Shown here piece after piece: positions 1-9,689 of a stretch of 64,000 bases of DNA. The DNA is taken from positions 1-64,000 of the forward strand of contig CAVTOR010000028.1 of NCBI GenBank assembly GCA_963736235.1, read 5' to 3'. The position numbers and the translations under genes were made by a program. The notes under the pieces were generated by a model. The model was given only the letters and a program-made list of their open reading frames with translations. It was not told the DNA's origin and ran no database searches. Origin of the DNA: CAVORB01 sp963736235. Lineage in GTDB: Bacteria; Pseudomonadota; Gammaproteobacteria; Chromatiales; Chromatiaceae. The stretch's first letter is position 1. Every line of letters starts with the position of its first letter.

Positions 1-490
1 TTGTACCCGAGTTGATCTTTGGAGCTTAGCCGGGCGTGGCTTTAGCATGACTCGATTCGGCATTGTCAAACTTGATCCTGCGTAGCCATGCTCAAGGAAA
101 GCTTTGGCCACGGCATCGGCGGCTGGTGGATATCGCGCTGAAAGCACCTCAAGCCGTTCCTTGAATCCCTCCCGCGTCTTGTTCGGGAAGCGCATCGGAG
201 CACCGCTCATGGCCCAGAAGCAAACCTCGGGATGAACTTCGCGCACCATTGACCTTGCGCGTGGTTATCCCAGAAGCAACTCGTCTACCTCTCGGATCTT
301 CGGCGTGATAGCCCAACTCTGCTTGGACAGTTTCTTGCGTTCAGGGCTGACGCCTCCTCGTACGACGAAGCGTAGATAGCTTGCCGCGCAGGCGCCGCTG
401 GGAAGACGCTCGATGACTTCGTCGGCTTCAAAACAATTCTGACGGTAGAAAAGCGATCTCGGGTCTTGCCCCCGAATGTAATGGAGGATG
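1..490 (-). pseudogene. DUF429 family protein remnant (partial, in-frame stop)
   Basis: Reading the minus strand gives a continuous DUF429-like sequence that runs off the window edge. Recognisable blocks are PKIREVDELL, then VREVHPEVCFWAMSG, then NKTREGFKERLEVL, in the order seen in that family. A TAA codon (65th-67th base of the line beginning at 201, i.e. 265-267) falls between the first two blocks with no change of frame, and no start codon is evident upstream near 490. The family is of unknown function, with a predicted RNase H-like fold. The stop could be real decay or a base error, because other genes here carry sequence errors. Confidence 0.5.
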
Positions 491-595
491 CCGATAGGAA
501 AGGATCTAGTCAGGTGGTGATGGGGCGGGAGACCGGGCGAGAAGCTAGCGCCCGGCGGCTTGACCCAGCCGTCGGGCGTGCAGGGAGGTTTGGCG

Positions 596-2116
596 TCAGC
601 TGCTGATGCGCAGTTTCTGCCCGGGACGGATGGTGTTGTCGTCCGGTTTCATCCGGTTGAGCTTCCGCAGCTCTTCCACGGACAGGTCGTATTGGGTCGC
701 CACTCGGTACAGCGTCTCCTTCGCCTTGACGACATGGTGCCTGCTGGTCTTTGCCGGGATCGCCTTCGCTGCCTTGGCGGGCCGCTCCGCGCGGGCGACC
801 TTGACCTCCGCCTTGGGCTTGGCCTCGACTCGTGCCTGGCGCTTCGCCTTGCGCTCGACCTGGGTGAGCGCCTCGGCCATGCTGGCCGTGGGTCTGGCGT
901 TTTTCTCCACTCTGGCAACGATCGTCGGCGTGTAGACCGGCCGCGGTTGTTCGGCGACCCGGTTGAGGGTGCCGTCGGGCAACCAGACGGTGGTGCCGGC
1001 AGGCAACGGGGCTCGTCCGCTCACCGCGCTGTCACGCCAGTGCAGGTTCAGATCCGCGAGCCGATAGGTGGAAACCCCGTAGTGGCTGGCGACGTGATGG
1101 GCCGGAATGGTGGAACGCAGCACCACGCGGTCGTGGGACTGGGGTTCCTGGTAGTTCACGCCCTCGGGGAAATACTTCTTGGGGTTGCCTGCCACCTCGC
1201 GGGCGGCCAGGAACTGGGCGTAGAAGTTGCGGGAAGAAAAACCGAAGTAGGGCCCCTTGTAGCGGGTGGCAATGGCTCCGAAGTCGGTTCCGTAGATGGC
1301 TTTGGCCTTCGCCATGCCGCCTTGGCCGTGGTTGTAGGAGGTGATCGCCAGCGGCCAGCTTCTCAGCTTAGCGTGCGCGCTGCCCAGGTAACTGGCGGCG
1401 CCTTCGGCGGCAACGACGGGGTCCAGCCGGTCGTCCACCGCACGGCTGACCGTCATGCCGTAGACCCTGCCCGTTGCGGGCATGAACTGCCAGATGCCGG
1501 CGGCGCCGACGCCCGAGCGGGCATTGACCTGGAAGGATGACTCGACATGGGGCAGGTAGGCCAAGTCTTCGGGCAGGCCTCGCGAGCGGAAGATCTCGCG
1601 AAAGGTCTCGTCGTAGCGACCGCTGATCTCCAGTCCGCGGTGAAACTTCTCGCGAATACCGCGCTGGGCGCGTACCCGCTCACTCGCACCGTATATGGCG
1701 CTCTTGCCGCCGGCGTCGACGAGCTTGTCGTGGAGAGCGCGTTCGTCGCGGCTGAGCGAGTCCCCACGGCGCACCTTTTGCTCGACGGACTTCAGGCGTC
1801 CCGCGTACCAGGCCTCCTTGGCCGCTATGTAGTGTCTCTGATCGGAGGAATAGCCCCTCCCGGTGTATCCGGGCAGATCCGCGACCTCGTAGATGACCCC
1901 CATGTATTCGTCGTCGTGGAAGGCCACTTGACTGCGGCTCCAGACGCCGTAAACCTGTCGCCAGAAATCGACGTTGGGTTGGATTTCGGACGCGACCGGA
2001 AAGGTGCCGGTAGACTCGTAGCTGCGGCCGTGATCGCCGGTGCCGGCGCAGCCGGTGAGCAGAAGGACCAGAAATGGAAATAGCGCCAAAGCTCGGCGCC
2101 GAGCCTGTGCATTCAT
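596..2116 (-). CDS. mltD: Membrane-bound lytic murein transglycosylase D-like lipoprotein
   Basis: This is a periplasmic lytic transglycosylase that cleaves the MurNAc-GlcNAc bond of peptidoglycan and leaves 1,6-anhydro ends. The N-terminus has a lipoprotein signal with lipobox LLTGC, so the product should be anchored to the outer membrane. The SLT core contains LPHVESSF (catalytic Glu near residue 191) followed by GAAGIWQFMPATGR and the ITSYNHG block, all typical of family 1D. A Lys/Ala-rich linker leads to one LysM domain over about the last 46 residues (HHVVKAKETLYRVATQYD...). The family often has two or more LysM copies. I chose the ATG at 2116 because AGGGAGGAG lies nine bases upstream. 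The longer start at 2143 would begin before this site. Confidence 0.93.
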   Translation of the reverse strand: MNAQARRRALALFPFLVLLLTGCAGTGDHGRSYESTGTFPVASEIQPNVDFWRQVYGVWSRSQVAFHDDEYMGVIYEVADLPGYTGRGYSSDQRHYIAAKEAWYAGRLKSVEQKVRRGDSLSRDERALHDKLVDAGGKSAIYGASERVRAQRGIREKFHRGLEISGRYDETFREIFRSRGLPEDLAYLPHVESSFQVNARSGVGAAGIWQFMPATGRVYGMTVSRAVDDRLDPVVAAEGAASYLGSAHAKLRSWPLAITSYNHGQGGMAKAKAIYGTDFGAIATRYKGPYFGFSSRNFYAQFLAAREVAGNPKKYFPEGVNYQEPQSHDRVVLRSTIPAHHVASHYGVSTYRLADLNLHWRDSAVSGRAPLPAGTTVWLPDGTLNRVAEQPRPVYTPTIVARVEKNARPTASMAEALTQVERKAKRQARVEAKPKAEVKVARAERPAKAAKAIPAKTSRHHVVKAKETLYRVATQYDLSVEELRKLNRMKPDDNTIRPGQKLRISS

Positions 2117-2336
2117 CAGCCGTTTCTCCTCCCTTACCCCCAAGGAAAGACCTGCCCCATGTGCCCGCCCGAATTCCAGACACGTTGGAGGAAATATAGG
2201 CCCTTGGCTAGAAAAAGTGCAAGTTTAATGCATGGAAAGCGTGTATTTTTAACCTAGGATCTAGCTTGGGTATGCCGATGTCAACCGGGTGTGACAAGTT
2301 TTCCGGCTGCGGTCGGTCGGTGCGGAAGCGCTAAGC

Positions 2337-4641
2337 GTGCGCGTTCCGGGTCGGAGATGGCTCCTGGCGCTGCTCGCCGTCCCGGTTCTGGCAGCGGGTG
2401 GCGGTTTGCTCTGGCTGCGCGGCGCCATGCCGCAGGCCTCCGGCACCCTGCCATTGGATGGATTGCAGGCTCCGGTAGTCGTCGAGCGTGAGCCAAACGG
2501 GGTGGCGCACATACGAGCCGGTACCGACCGGGATCTCTTCCTGGCGCTAGGTGTGGTCCACGCCCAGGACCGATTGTGGCAGATGGAGCTTCAGCGCCGG
2601 ATCGGCGCCGGGCGCTTGGCCGAGATCCTGGGGCCCGACGCCGTCGACCGTGACCGTTATCTCAGGACCTGGGGCTTTTACCGCGCCGCCGAGGCGGCCT
2701 ATGGGCACTTGAGTGCCGAGGCGCGGGCGGCGATCGATGCCTATGCGGAAGGGATCAACGCGTATCTGGCAACCGATCCGCCCCTGCCCCCGGAGTTCCG
2801 TCTGCTGGGCTTCGAGCCGGATACCTGGAGCGCGGCGGACGTGTTGGTGTGGGGCAAGCTCATGGCCTACAACCTCGCGGACAACCGACATTCGGAGCTG
2901 CGCCGTTACGGCCTCCTTGCGCGGGGACTCTCTCCCGAGCGGATCGCGGAGCTGATGCCCCTCTACCCCGGCGAGAGCTTGGCGGGGGGCGGAGCCGGCA
3001 TCGACCGTGGCCCCAGGCGCTGAGGAACAGGTCGAGGATCTGCTCGCCCTCGACGCCACGACCCGGGAGCACTTGCCCCGCGCATCCAACAACTGGGTGG
3101 TTGGCGGGGCGCGTACCGACAGCGGTCGCCCCCTGCTCGCGAATGACGTGCATCTCGGGGTTCAGCTGCCGTCTACCTGGTATCTGGTGCATCTTCAGAG
3201 TCCCGGCTTCGACGTGATCGGGGCCAGCCTTCCCGGCCTGCCCCTGGTGGCGATCGGGCGCAATGAGCATATCGCATGGGGCGTGACCAATCTGGCCGCG
3301 GACATGGAGGACCTCTACCTCATCGAGGAACGGGGTGACGCCTATCTCCACCGGGGAGACCTGCTGCCTTTCGAGGTTCGCGAGGAGACGATCCTGGTGC
3401 GCGACGGCGAGCCCGTGACCGTCCGCGTCCGCGAGACCCTGTACGGGCCCGTGATCAGCGACGTGGTGGAGAAACCGGACGGCGCGCCGGCGCTCGCCCT
3501 GCGCTGGGTCGGCCACGACCCGGACGACACCACCTTCGATGCCTTCCTGGGTATCAACCGGGCAAGGGATTGGGAGCAATTTCGGTCCGCCGCCGAGCTG
3601 TTGGTCGCGCCTGGGCAGAATCTCGTCTACGCGGATGTGGAGGGGCACATCGCCCATCTCGCCGTCGGCCGGGTGCCGGTGCGTCGGCCGGGCCACAGCG
3701 GGCTCTACCCGGTGCCGGGAGACGGGGAGTGGGACTGGCAGGGCGTGCTGCGGCCGTCGGATCTGCCCGCGCGCCTCGACCCGGCCGAGGGCTTTCTGGT
3801 CACCGCCAATCATCGGGTCACGGCCTCGGACTATCCTCACCGCATCTCCCTGGAGTGGGGCGCCGAGCCCTACCGCGCCGAGCGCATCACGGAGCTGATC
3901 CAGGCTCGTTCGCGCCATGACCTCGGGTCCATGGAGGCCCTGCAACAGGACACGGTGACCCTGCTGCACCGGGAGCTGCGGCCGGTCCTGAAGGCCATGA
4001 AGCCGAGATCCCTCGCCGCGCAGCGCTGGCGTCTCAGGCTCCTGGTCTGGAACGGCGATGCGGCGCTGGACTCCGCGGAAAGCTCGGTGTTCCACGCCTG
4101 GTATGTGGCGCTTGCCGCACTGCCCGCCGCGGAGACCGGTACGGATTACTGGGGCGGTTACCCCCGTTACTTGATTCGCGCGTTGACGCAGGGCGACCCG
4201 GCCTGCGACATGCGCGGCCTGAGCTGTGTCGAGTTCGCCGCTGAGGCCCTGGAGCAGGCCCTGGCGCGCTTGGGGGACGAGCCTCCGGTCTGGGGCGAGC
4301 TGCACCAGGCCCACTTGGCCCACTCCCTGTTCACGCATACTCCGCTCTCGGCCGTGAGCGATCGCGTCGTCCCCACCGGCGGCAGCCATTACACGGTCAA
4401 CGTCGGCTGGTTCCGGCCGCAGGATTGGGTCGTGTACCACGCCCCCACCTATCGCCAGATCGTGGACCTCGCGGATCCCGAGCGTTCGTTGTTCGTGCTC
4501 GCGGGCGGCCAGTCTGGCAACTGGTTCTCGTCCACCTACGACGACCAGATCGCCCTGTGGCGCGACGGGGCATATCTGCCCATGCGGCGAGAGGGCTACG
4601 AGGTGGCGGATACCCTGATGCTGCAGCCCGCCGCAAAATAG
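2337..4641 (+). CDS. Penicillin acylase family protein (N-terminal nucleophile hydrolase), one frame break
   Basis: This is an S45 penicillin acylase-family hydrolase, normally exported and cut autocatalytically into alpha and beta subunits. It acts on amide bonds of acyl compounds; its substrate cannot be told from sequence. The N-terminus (GTG 2337) has a hydrophobic signal/anchor, then VEREPNGVAHIRAG and ALGVVHAQDRLWQMELQRR, which are alpha-subunit signatures. The beta subunit begins at the Ser codon 3085-3087 in RASNNWVVGG, the nucleophile. The reading frame shifts by one base near the G run at 2983-2989, inside the spacer between subunits. Frame 0 ends at 3023 and the rest is open from before 3007 to 4641. 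One extra G explains it. Treated as one gene of about 768 residues. Confidence 0.85.
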
Positions 4642-4741
4642 CCGGCCGCAGCTGTCCCTTGAGGCCCGGCCCTTGATACCCGCCCGCGACGTGCTTTGAT
4701 TGAAGTAGAGGGCGCTATCCCAGTGCCCGAGGAGGGTCCGT

Positions 4742-5305
4742 ATGCAACTAACGCCTGAGATCACCTTCCGCGGCCTCGAATCTACCCCAGCCCTGGAGAC
4801 CAAGGTCCGGGAGCGGGTGGGGCGCCTGGACCGGCTCCACGCGCGCATCATGGGTTGCAGGGTCGCAATCGAGTCCCACCATCGGCATCACCACAAGGGC
4901 AAGCTCTACCATGTGCGCATCGATCTCACGGTGCCCGGGGACGAGCTGGTGGTGAGCCGCACGCCGGAAGCGAACCACGCGCGCGAGGACGCCTACGTCG
5001 CCATCCGCGACGCCTTCGACGCAATGGAACGGCAGCTCGAATCCTTTGCCGGTCGCCGGCGCGGCGAGGTCAAGACCCATGAGGAGCCGACCCAGGCAGG
5101 CCTGGTTGGGGAGCTGGAGTGGGATCACGGCCGCATCGAGACGGCCGACGGCCGTTCCATCTACTTCCACCGCAACAGCGTGCTCGGCAACGCCTTCGAG
5201 GGGCTGGAGCTGGGTGCCCCGGTGCGCTACGTGGAGACCGCGGGCGACGAGGGCCCGCAGGCGAGCCTGGTGATGCCGCTGCAGCAACCGGAGGCCGTCG
5301 CCTGA
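4742..5305 (+). CDS. HPF/RaiA-type ribosome-associated protein with C-terminal cold-shock-like domain
   Basis: Residues 1-105 match the ribosome hibernation factor fold: TFRGLESTPALETKVRERVGRLDRL, a basic His-rich stretch (ESHHRHHHKGKLYHV) and the end helix AYVAIRDAFDAMERQLE. From about residue 120 a second domain reads GELEWDHGRIETADGRSIYFHRN followed by LELGAPVRYVE, which resembles a cold-shock/S1-type nucleic acid-binding barrel. This domain is different from the dimerising tail of long HPF. It is expected to act in the cytoplasm on ribosomes or RNA. The start has a strong GAGGAGG six bases upstream of ATG 4742. It stands alone, convergent with the thioredoxin-like gene. Confidence 0.85.
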   Translation: MQLTPEITFRGLESTPALETKVRERVGRLDRLHARIMGCRVAIESHHRHHHKGKLYHVRIDLTVPGDELVVSRTPEANHAREDAYVAIRDAFDAMERQLESFAGRRRGEVKTHEEPTQAGLVGELEWDHGRIETADGRSIYFHRNSVLGNAFEGLELGAPVRYVETAGDEGPQASLVMPLQQPEAVA

Positions 5306-5308
5306 GCC

Positions 5309-5330
5309 GACCGGGGCGCGACGCCCGGTC
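5309..5330. terminator. Hairpin between two convergent genes
   Basis: A seven-base perfect stem (GACCGGG at 5309-5315 with CCCGGTC at 5324-5330) lies just after the stop at 5305 and touches the stop of the opposite gene at 5329. There is no T-run, so it is a candidate bidirectional terminator only. Confidence 0.4.
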
Positions 5331-6375
5331 AGTCCATCAGGTCGACCCGAAAGCCGCGCGCCTCCAGGGCGGTGCGCCGCTCTTGGAGGTAGCGCTGGAA
5401 ATTGGGCTGGCGCAGGTAGGCGCGGGTCACCACGTAGTCGAGGGCGCCGTGGATGTGGAAGGCGCGCAGGTAGCCCTCGGTGCGGAAGACCTCCTTTCCC
5501 GCCGGGTCGAAGAACACGAGGCTGGGCGTGTACTCGACGCCGAGCTCCTGCGCCCACCGGCGGGCCGGAAGCTCGCGCCCGTCCGGTGTCTGAAGCACCT
5601 CCCGGGACCAGGCGTCGACGATGACGCCGTCCAGGTTCGAGAGGGCGTAGGCCACTGGCTCGCGCTTCAGGATGTCCTGGTGGAGTTCGTCGCAGGCGGC
5701 GCAGGCCGCCTGCTCGAACATGACCACCAGGGGCCTGCCAGCCGCGGCGAGCCGGTCGGCGAGTCGCAGCGGCGGGGTCAGGAAGCCGCCCTCCGCGTGC
5801 AGACGGCCGGAGGCCGCCGCGGGGTCGCGGGCGAGATAGAAGTCCTGGAAGCGCTCGCCCTGCCGCTCGTGTTTTCCGGCCACATACTGGAGGGCGGTGA
5901 GCAGCTTGTGGGGCGGGAAGTAGCCGTTGATGCGCAACACCACCCGGGCCTCCTCGTCCAGCAGCAGCAGGGTGGGCGTGAACTGTACCTTGAGCCCTGC
6001 CGCGAAAGCCTTCTCGGTGGTGGGTCCGCCGAGGAAGCCGGTTACCTCCCGGTCGCCCCAAAGGTTGATCGCGATGGTGTCGAAGCCGCCGCGGGCCGTC
6101 TCCACGATCTCCCGGTCGGCGAAGTTCTCCTGTAGCAGCTTGGCGCAATAGGGGCAGCCGTCCTGGTAGAAATAGAGCATGACGCGCTTGCCGTCCGCCG
6201 CGGCCTCTGCCACGTCCTCGCGGATGTCGAGAAACGACTGCTTGAACCATGCCGGCTGCTCGTGATGGCCGGGATTGACCAGCGCCGGGTCCAGGCCCGC
6301 CTCCCCCGGCAGGGTCGCGGCCGGGGTCCCGGACGCCCACAACGCCAGGCCGATCAACCACCAGAGCTTGTGCAT
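5329..6375 (-). CDS. Exported protein with two thioredoxin-like domains (SoxW-like)
   Basis: The product has a signal peptide (MHKLWWLIGLALWASGTPAA) and two thioredoxin folds. The first carries CPYC near residues 74-77 (YFYQDGCPYCAK) with a cis-Pro region FTPTLLLLD. The second carries CAAC near residue 223 (FEQAACAACDELHQ) with YTPSLVFFD. Such periplasmic thioredoxins reduce or transfer disulfides, and relatives occur near sulfur-oxidation or cytochrome-maturation genes. No sox or ccm genes are nearby, so the partner is unknown. ATG 6375 is preferred over 6393 because it starts a normal signal peptide. The tandem arrangement and the two different active-site dipeptides suggest an internal electron relay, which is inference. 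Confidence 0.85.
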   Translation of the reverse strand: MHKLWWLIGLALWASGTPAATLPGEAGLDPALVNPGHHEQPAWFKQSFLDIREDVAEAAADGKRVMLYFYQDGCPYCAKLLQENFADREIVETARGGFDTIAINLWGDREVTGFLGGPTTEKAFAAGLKVQFTPTLLLLDEEARVVLRINGYFPPHKLLTALQYVAGKHERQGERFQDFYLARDPAAASGRLHAEGGFLTPPLRLADRLAAAGRPLVVMFEQAACAACDELHQDILKREPVAYALSNLDGVIVDAWSREVLQTPDGRELPARRWAQELGVEYTPSLVFFDPAGKEVFRTEGYLRAFHIHGALDYVVTRAYLRQPNFQRYLQERRTALEARGFRVDLMD

Positions 6376-6483
6376 GGTCGGGGCTCCCACCAAATGGAAA
6401 ACGGCGCGGCTGCCGTCTCTGAAACCAAAGCTAAACGGCGGCGTGGGAAATGCAACCTTTCGCGCAATCGGTTTGTATCCCTG

Positions 6484-6960
6484 TCACCCTTGCGGTGGGA
6501 AGTCCCGGAACACATCGCGCACCAGCGCTGATGTGGCGAGAAAGGTCAGGAACACCAGATCGAGGGCGACGGATACCAGCAGTGCCTCGTTCAGGGTCGA
6601 CAGGTGCCAGTTGTGCGCGATCCCCAGGTTCGCCAGCCACAGGCCGAGATAGGCAAGGGCCGAGCCGGACAGCAAGATCCGGCCCTGACGCCACAGCCCG
6701 CGCATCCACGCGGGAGATCCGGGTTTGCGCCGCAGCGCCACCAGCAGCACCGGAGCCGCGAGCGCGTCGGCGAGCAGAAAGACGGGTTCGACGATGTCCC
6801 GAAGGTAGCTCATCGCATCGCCGACCCGCGGCAGGAAGGTGAGCCCGAGGAAGAGCACATGCCGCACCAGGAAGACCATCGCCGCCCACAGCAGCAGCGG
6901 GACCTTGAGCACGAGGTCGTCGTCGTAGTAGCTGGCGGGATAGGCGTTGGGGACGGGCAC
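6484..6960 (-). CDS. DUF2919 family inner membrane protein
   Basis: This is a 158-residue protein with about four hydrophobic segments, starting with YYDDDLVLKVPLLLWAAMVF, which is the DUF2919 signature (YfeZ-like inner membrane proteins of unknown function). It begins with a GTG at 6960 and no ATG alternative is nearby. The gene is divergent from the DsbA-like gene and the two start regions are only about 40 bases apart, so the promoters must be compact or overlapping. Confidence 0.75.
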   Translation of the reverse strand: MPVPNAYPASYYDDDLVLKVPLLLWAAMVFLVRHVLFLGLTFLPRVGDAMSYLRDIVEPVFLLADALAAPVLLVALRRKPGSPAWMRGLWRQGRILLSGSALAYLGLWLANLGIAHNWHLSTLNEALLVSVALDLVFLTFLATSALVRDVFRDFPPQG

Positions 6961-6997
6961 TGCTCGTCAGCCGGAGAGTCGCATTGGAGACAACGTA

Positions 6998-7627
6998 GTG
7001 GATCCTAACATGCCGCCCACCCTCTACTATGTCCACGACCCCATGTGCAGCTGGTGCTGGGGCTTCCGTCCCGCGCTGGATGGCCTGCTCGCGGGCTTGT
7101 CCGAGAAGATCCGGGTCGAGCGCCTGCTCGGCGGGCTCGCGCCGGATTCCGACGAGCCCATGCCCGATTCCATGCGGGCGCAGCTGCGGGAGACCTGGAG
7201 GCGGATCCAGGCCCGCATTCCGGGCACCCGCTTCAACTTCGACTTCTGGACCGTCTGCGCGCCCAGGCGCAGCACCTGGCCCGCGTGCCGCGCGGTGATC
7301 GCCGTCCGCCGGCAAGAGCCGGCCTTCGACCAGGCCATGACCGCCGCGGTGCAGCGCGCCTACTACCTCGAGGCCCGCAATCCGTCGGACCGCGAGACCC
7401 TGATCGCGCTCGCGGGCGAGATCGGCGCCGATTCCGACCGCTTCGCCCGGGATCTCGACGCCGAGGACACGCGCCAGGCGCTCGCCGAGGAGATCGCCAA
7501 GGCGCGCGGCATGGGGGTGGACTCCTTCCCGTCCCTGGTGCTCGGCAGCGCGGGCAGCCGCTGGCGTATCCCGGTGGACTACACCGATCCCGCGGCCATG
7601 CTGGAGACCATCCGGCTGCTAGTCTGA
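6998..7627 (+). CDS. DsbA/FrnE-like thiol oxidoreductase family protein
   Basis: The DsbA-type thioredoxin fold begins YYVHDPMCSWCWGFRPAL, with the CSWC active site at residues 16-19, and ends with a cis-Pro strand (GVDSFPSLVL). An inserted helical domain separates these, as in the FrnE/2-hydroxychromene isomerase-like branch. No signal peptide is seen, so it is probably cytoplasmic. The GTG at 6998 has GGAGA seven bases upstream. The ATG at 7010 lies too far from this site, so the GTG is preferred. The substrate cannot be inferred. Confidence 0.85.
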   Translation: MDPNMPPTLYYVHDPMCSWCWGFRPALDGLLAGLSEKIRVERLLGGLAPDSDEPMPDSMRAQLRETWRRIQARIPGTRFNFDFWTVCAPRRSTWPACRAVIAVRRQEPAFDQAMTAAVQRAYYLEARNPSDRETLIALAGEIGADSDRFARDLDAEDTRQALAEEIAKARGMGVDSFPSLVLGSAGSRWRIPVDYTDPAAMLETIRLLV

Positions 7628-7668
7628 GCGGGCCAACCGGTTCGCGAGAGAGGCCGCGTCTCTGAGCT

Positions 7669-9684
7669 TCAAACCTTTCCGATGCCCGTTTCGAGCGGCA
7701 GAAGCACCCGGAACTCCGCCCCCGGCTCCCGGTTGACCAGGTCTACCCGCCCCTTCATGGCGAGCGTGAGCTGGCGCACCAGGGCGAGACCGATGCCCGT
7801 GCCCACGGTCTCGCGGGTGAGCTCGCTGCCCGCCCGGTAGAAGAGGCGGAAGATCTTCTTCATCTGGTCCGGCGGCACTCCCGGGCCGAAGTCGCGAACC
7901 GAGATCCGGATCTCGCCTTCGCTCGCGCGGGCGCAAGCGACCACGACCTCGCGCCGCTCGGCGTCGCGGGAGAACTTGAGGGCGTTGTCCACCAGGTTGA
8001 TCAGGATCTGGGTCAGGAAATCCTCGTCCACCCGCGCCACGCCTTCGGTGCCGTCGGCGCAGTCCATGCGGAGCGCGAACCCCGCCTGTTCCGCCTGCGA
8101 GGCGAGCCTGGGCAGGATGTCCTCCATCAGCGCCCGGATCGATCGCGGCTTCAGGTCCACCGCCAAGTCGTTGCGGGTGAGGCGCGCGAGCTGGAGCACG
8201 TTGTTGATCAGCCGGCTCAGGCGCGCGCTCTCGGTCAGGATAAACTCGTAGTAGCTCTGCTTGCGCTCCTCCGGCGCCCAGCCCTCACGCAGCATCTCGC
8301 CGTACATGCGGATGGAGGTCAGGGGGGTCTTGAGCTCGTGGCTGACCGCGGAGACGAAGTCCTGCTGCTGTCGGGTCAGCGCGATCTGGCGCAGCCCGAG
8401 CCGGTAGAGCAGGTAGAAGCCGCCGACCAGCGCCAGGGCCAGAATCGCCGCTAGCCAGCCCACCACCGACGCTCCCGGTCCCGCCGGCAGGCGGCTGATG
8501 CTGAAGATGAGCTCCAAGTCCCCCGCCGGCGCGGAAAGCCGCAGCCGATGGAGCAGGGCGCCCGTGAGCTCGCCGGCGCTGGTGAGGTAGTCGCGGCCGG
8601 GGCGGATGCCGTAGACGGCGAGGACCGCGCCGCGGTAGGCGACCGTCAGGTCGCTCATGCGCGACAGGGCGGTCTCCGCGAAGGGGTCCGCGATCAGGCC
8701 GCGCAGAAACGCCTCCTGGGCGATGACGGCCCCCTGGATGTACCGCGCTCCCTCGCGCCAGACCTTGCGGAAAAGCACGAAGTGGCCGCTGTCGAGCAGG
8801 CTCAGGGCGAAGGGGTCGATCTCGCTCTCGAACATGCGCACCCGCTGCCCCGGGTCCAGATCGTTCCCGCTGTTCAGCCCGGCGGCCGCGGCGTCACCTT
8901 CGACGGGGGAGGTCGCCCGTTCCTTTTCCGCCGATGCGGGCGCGGCCGGGGCCGGCGGCGTTGGGGCGGCCTGGCGCTGATAAGTCAGGTCGAGCTTCAG
9001 GTCCTCCACCTGGCCCAGGCCGCGAGCCGGTGCCTTCCTTCGCTTGGCGGATGCCGGCGCATCCTCCTCGAGCTGCAGGCGGTCGAAAGCGGCCTGGCCG
9101 GTGACCGGGCTCGCCGCCTCGTCAGCGGCGGCGAACGTCTCCTCCGTGCGCAGCTCCGGGTCCTGGTCCAGGGTTGTCTGCTCGCGGTCGGCGTCCGCCG
9201 GCAGGTCCACCAGCCGGTTGCGGGTCAGGACGCCGCGGATCTCCTTCGCGATGGCCTCGCGCTGGACGAGGTCCGGGACGCCCCGGACTAAGGGTGTGCC
9301 GTCGTCGCTCGGCAGCAGCGGGGTGTGGAAGGTCCCATCGGCGTCGACCTGGAACCAACCGATCAAGCCGGGTATCTCGGACCGTATCGGCAACTGCGAC
9401 AGGGGCGAGGGCTGGCGGTAGCCGTTCTTCGGATCCGCGGCGGCCAGAAATCCGTAGTCGCCAAAGGGGCGCGCCTGCTCCGCGTCGATCAGGGCCGTCA
9501 GGCGGCGGTCGATGCGCGCGCCGAGCTCCTCGGACTGGGTACGGAACTGGTGGAAGACCTCCCACTTCAGCTGATCGTAAGCCTTGTAGACCAGCACTGC
9601 GGTGGGCACGGCCAGGGCGAGGAAGAACAGCCCGAGCACCAGGCGCAGACGCCGGGCATCGGGTCCGATCAGGCCGGAGTCCAC
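7669..9684 (-). CDS. Sensor histidine kinase with large periplasmic domain
   Basis: This is an inner-membrane sensor kinase. TM1 spans about residues 12-34 and TM2 about 405-430, enclosing a periplasmic domain of some 370 residues that I cannot assign to a known sensor family. The cytoplasmic part lacks a clear HAMP. HisKA has AVSHELKTPLTSIR with the phospho-His near residue 450, and the ATPase has NLVDNALKFSRD, DFGPGVPP and GTGIGLALVRQL. Part of the periplasmic domain (about residues 180-270) is rich in Ala, Pro and Glu and looks unstructured. It follows the response regulator gene by six bases, so they form one operon. It is divergent from the pspA-like/VWA genes, its likely regulatory targets by context. 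Confidence 0.93.
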   Translation of the reverse strand: MDSGLIGPDARRLRLVLGLFFLALAVPTAVLVYKAYDQLKWEVFHQFRTQSEELGARIDRRLTALIDAEQARPFGDYGFLAAADPKNGYRQPSPLSQLPIRSEIPGLIGWFQVDADGTFHTPLLPSDDGTPLVRGVPDLVQREAIAKEIRGVLTRNRLVDLPADADREQTTLDQDPELRTEETFAAADEAASPVTGQAAFDRLQLEEDAPASAKRRKAPARGLGQVEDLKLDLTYQRQAAPTPPAPAAPASAEKERATSPVEGDAAAAGLNSGNDLDPGQRVRMFESEIDPFALSLLDSGHFVLFRKVWREGARYIQGAVIAQEAFLRGLIADPFAETALSRMSDLTVAYRGAVLAVYGIRPGRDYLTSAGELTGALLHRLRLSAPAGDLELIFSISRLPAGPGASVVGWLAAILALALVGGFYLLYRLGLRQIALTRQQQDFVSAVSHELKTPLTSIRMYGEMLREGWAPEERKQSYYEFILTESARLSRLINNVLQLARLTRNDLAVDLKPRSIRALMEDILPRLASQAEQAGFALRMDCADGTEGVARVDEDFLTQILINLVDNALKFSRDAERREVVVACARASEGEIRISVRDFGPGVPPDQMKKIFRLFYRAGSELTRETVGTGIGLALVRQLTLAMKGRVDLVNREPGAEFRVLLPLETGIGKV

Positions 9685-9689
9685 TGCCC

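Noticed and set aside
596..1540. Long plus-strand open frames opposite mltD, and similar long antisense frames opposite the penicillin acylase, ileS, mgtE and the AOR genes.
   Set aside because: They are shadows caused by high GC content; none shows family-like motifs, and the opposite strand carries recognised genes.
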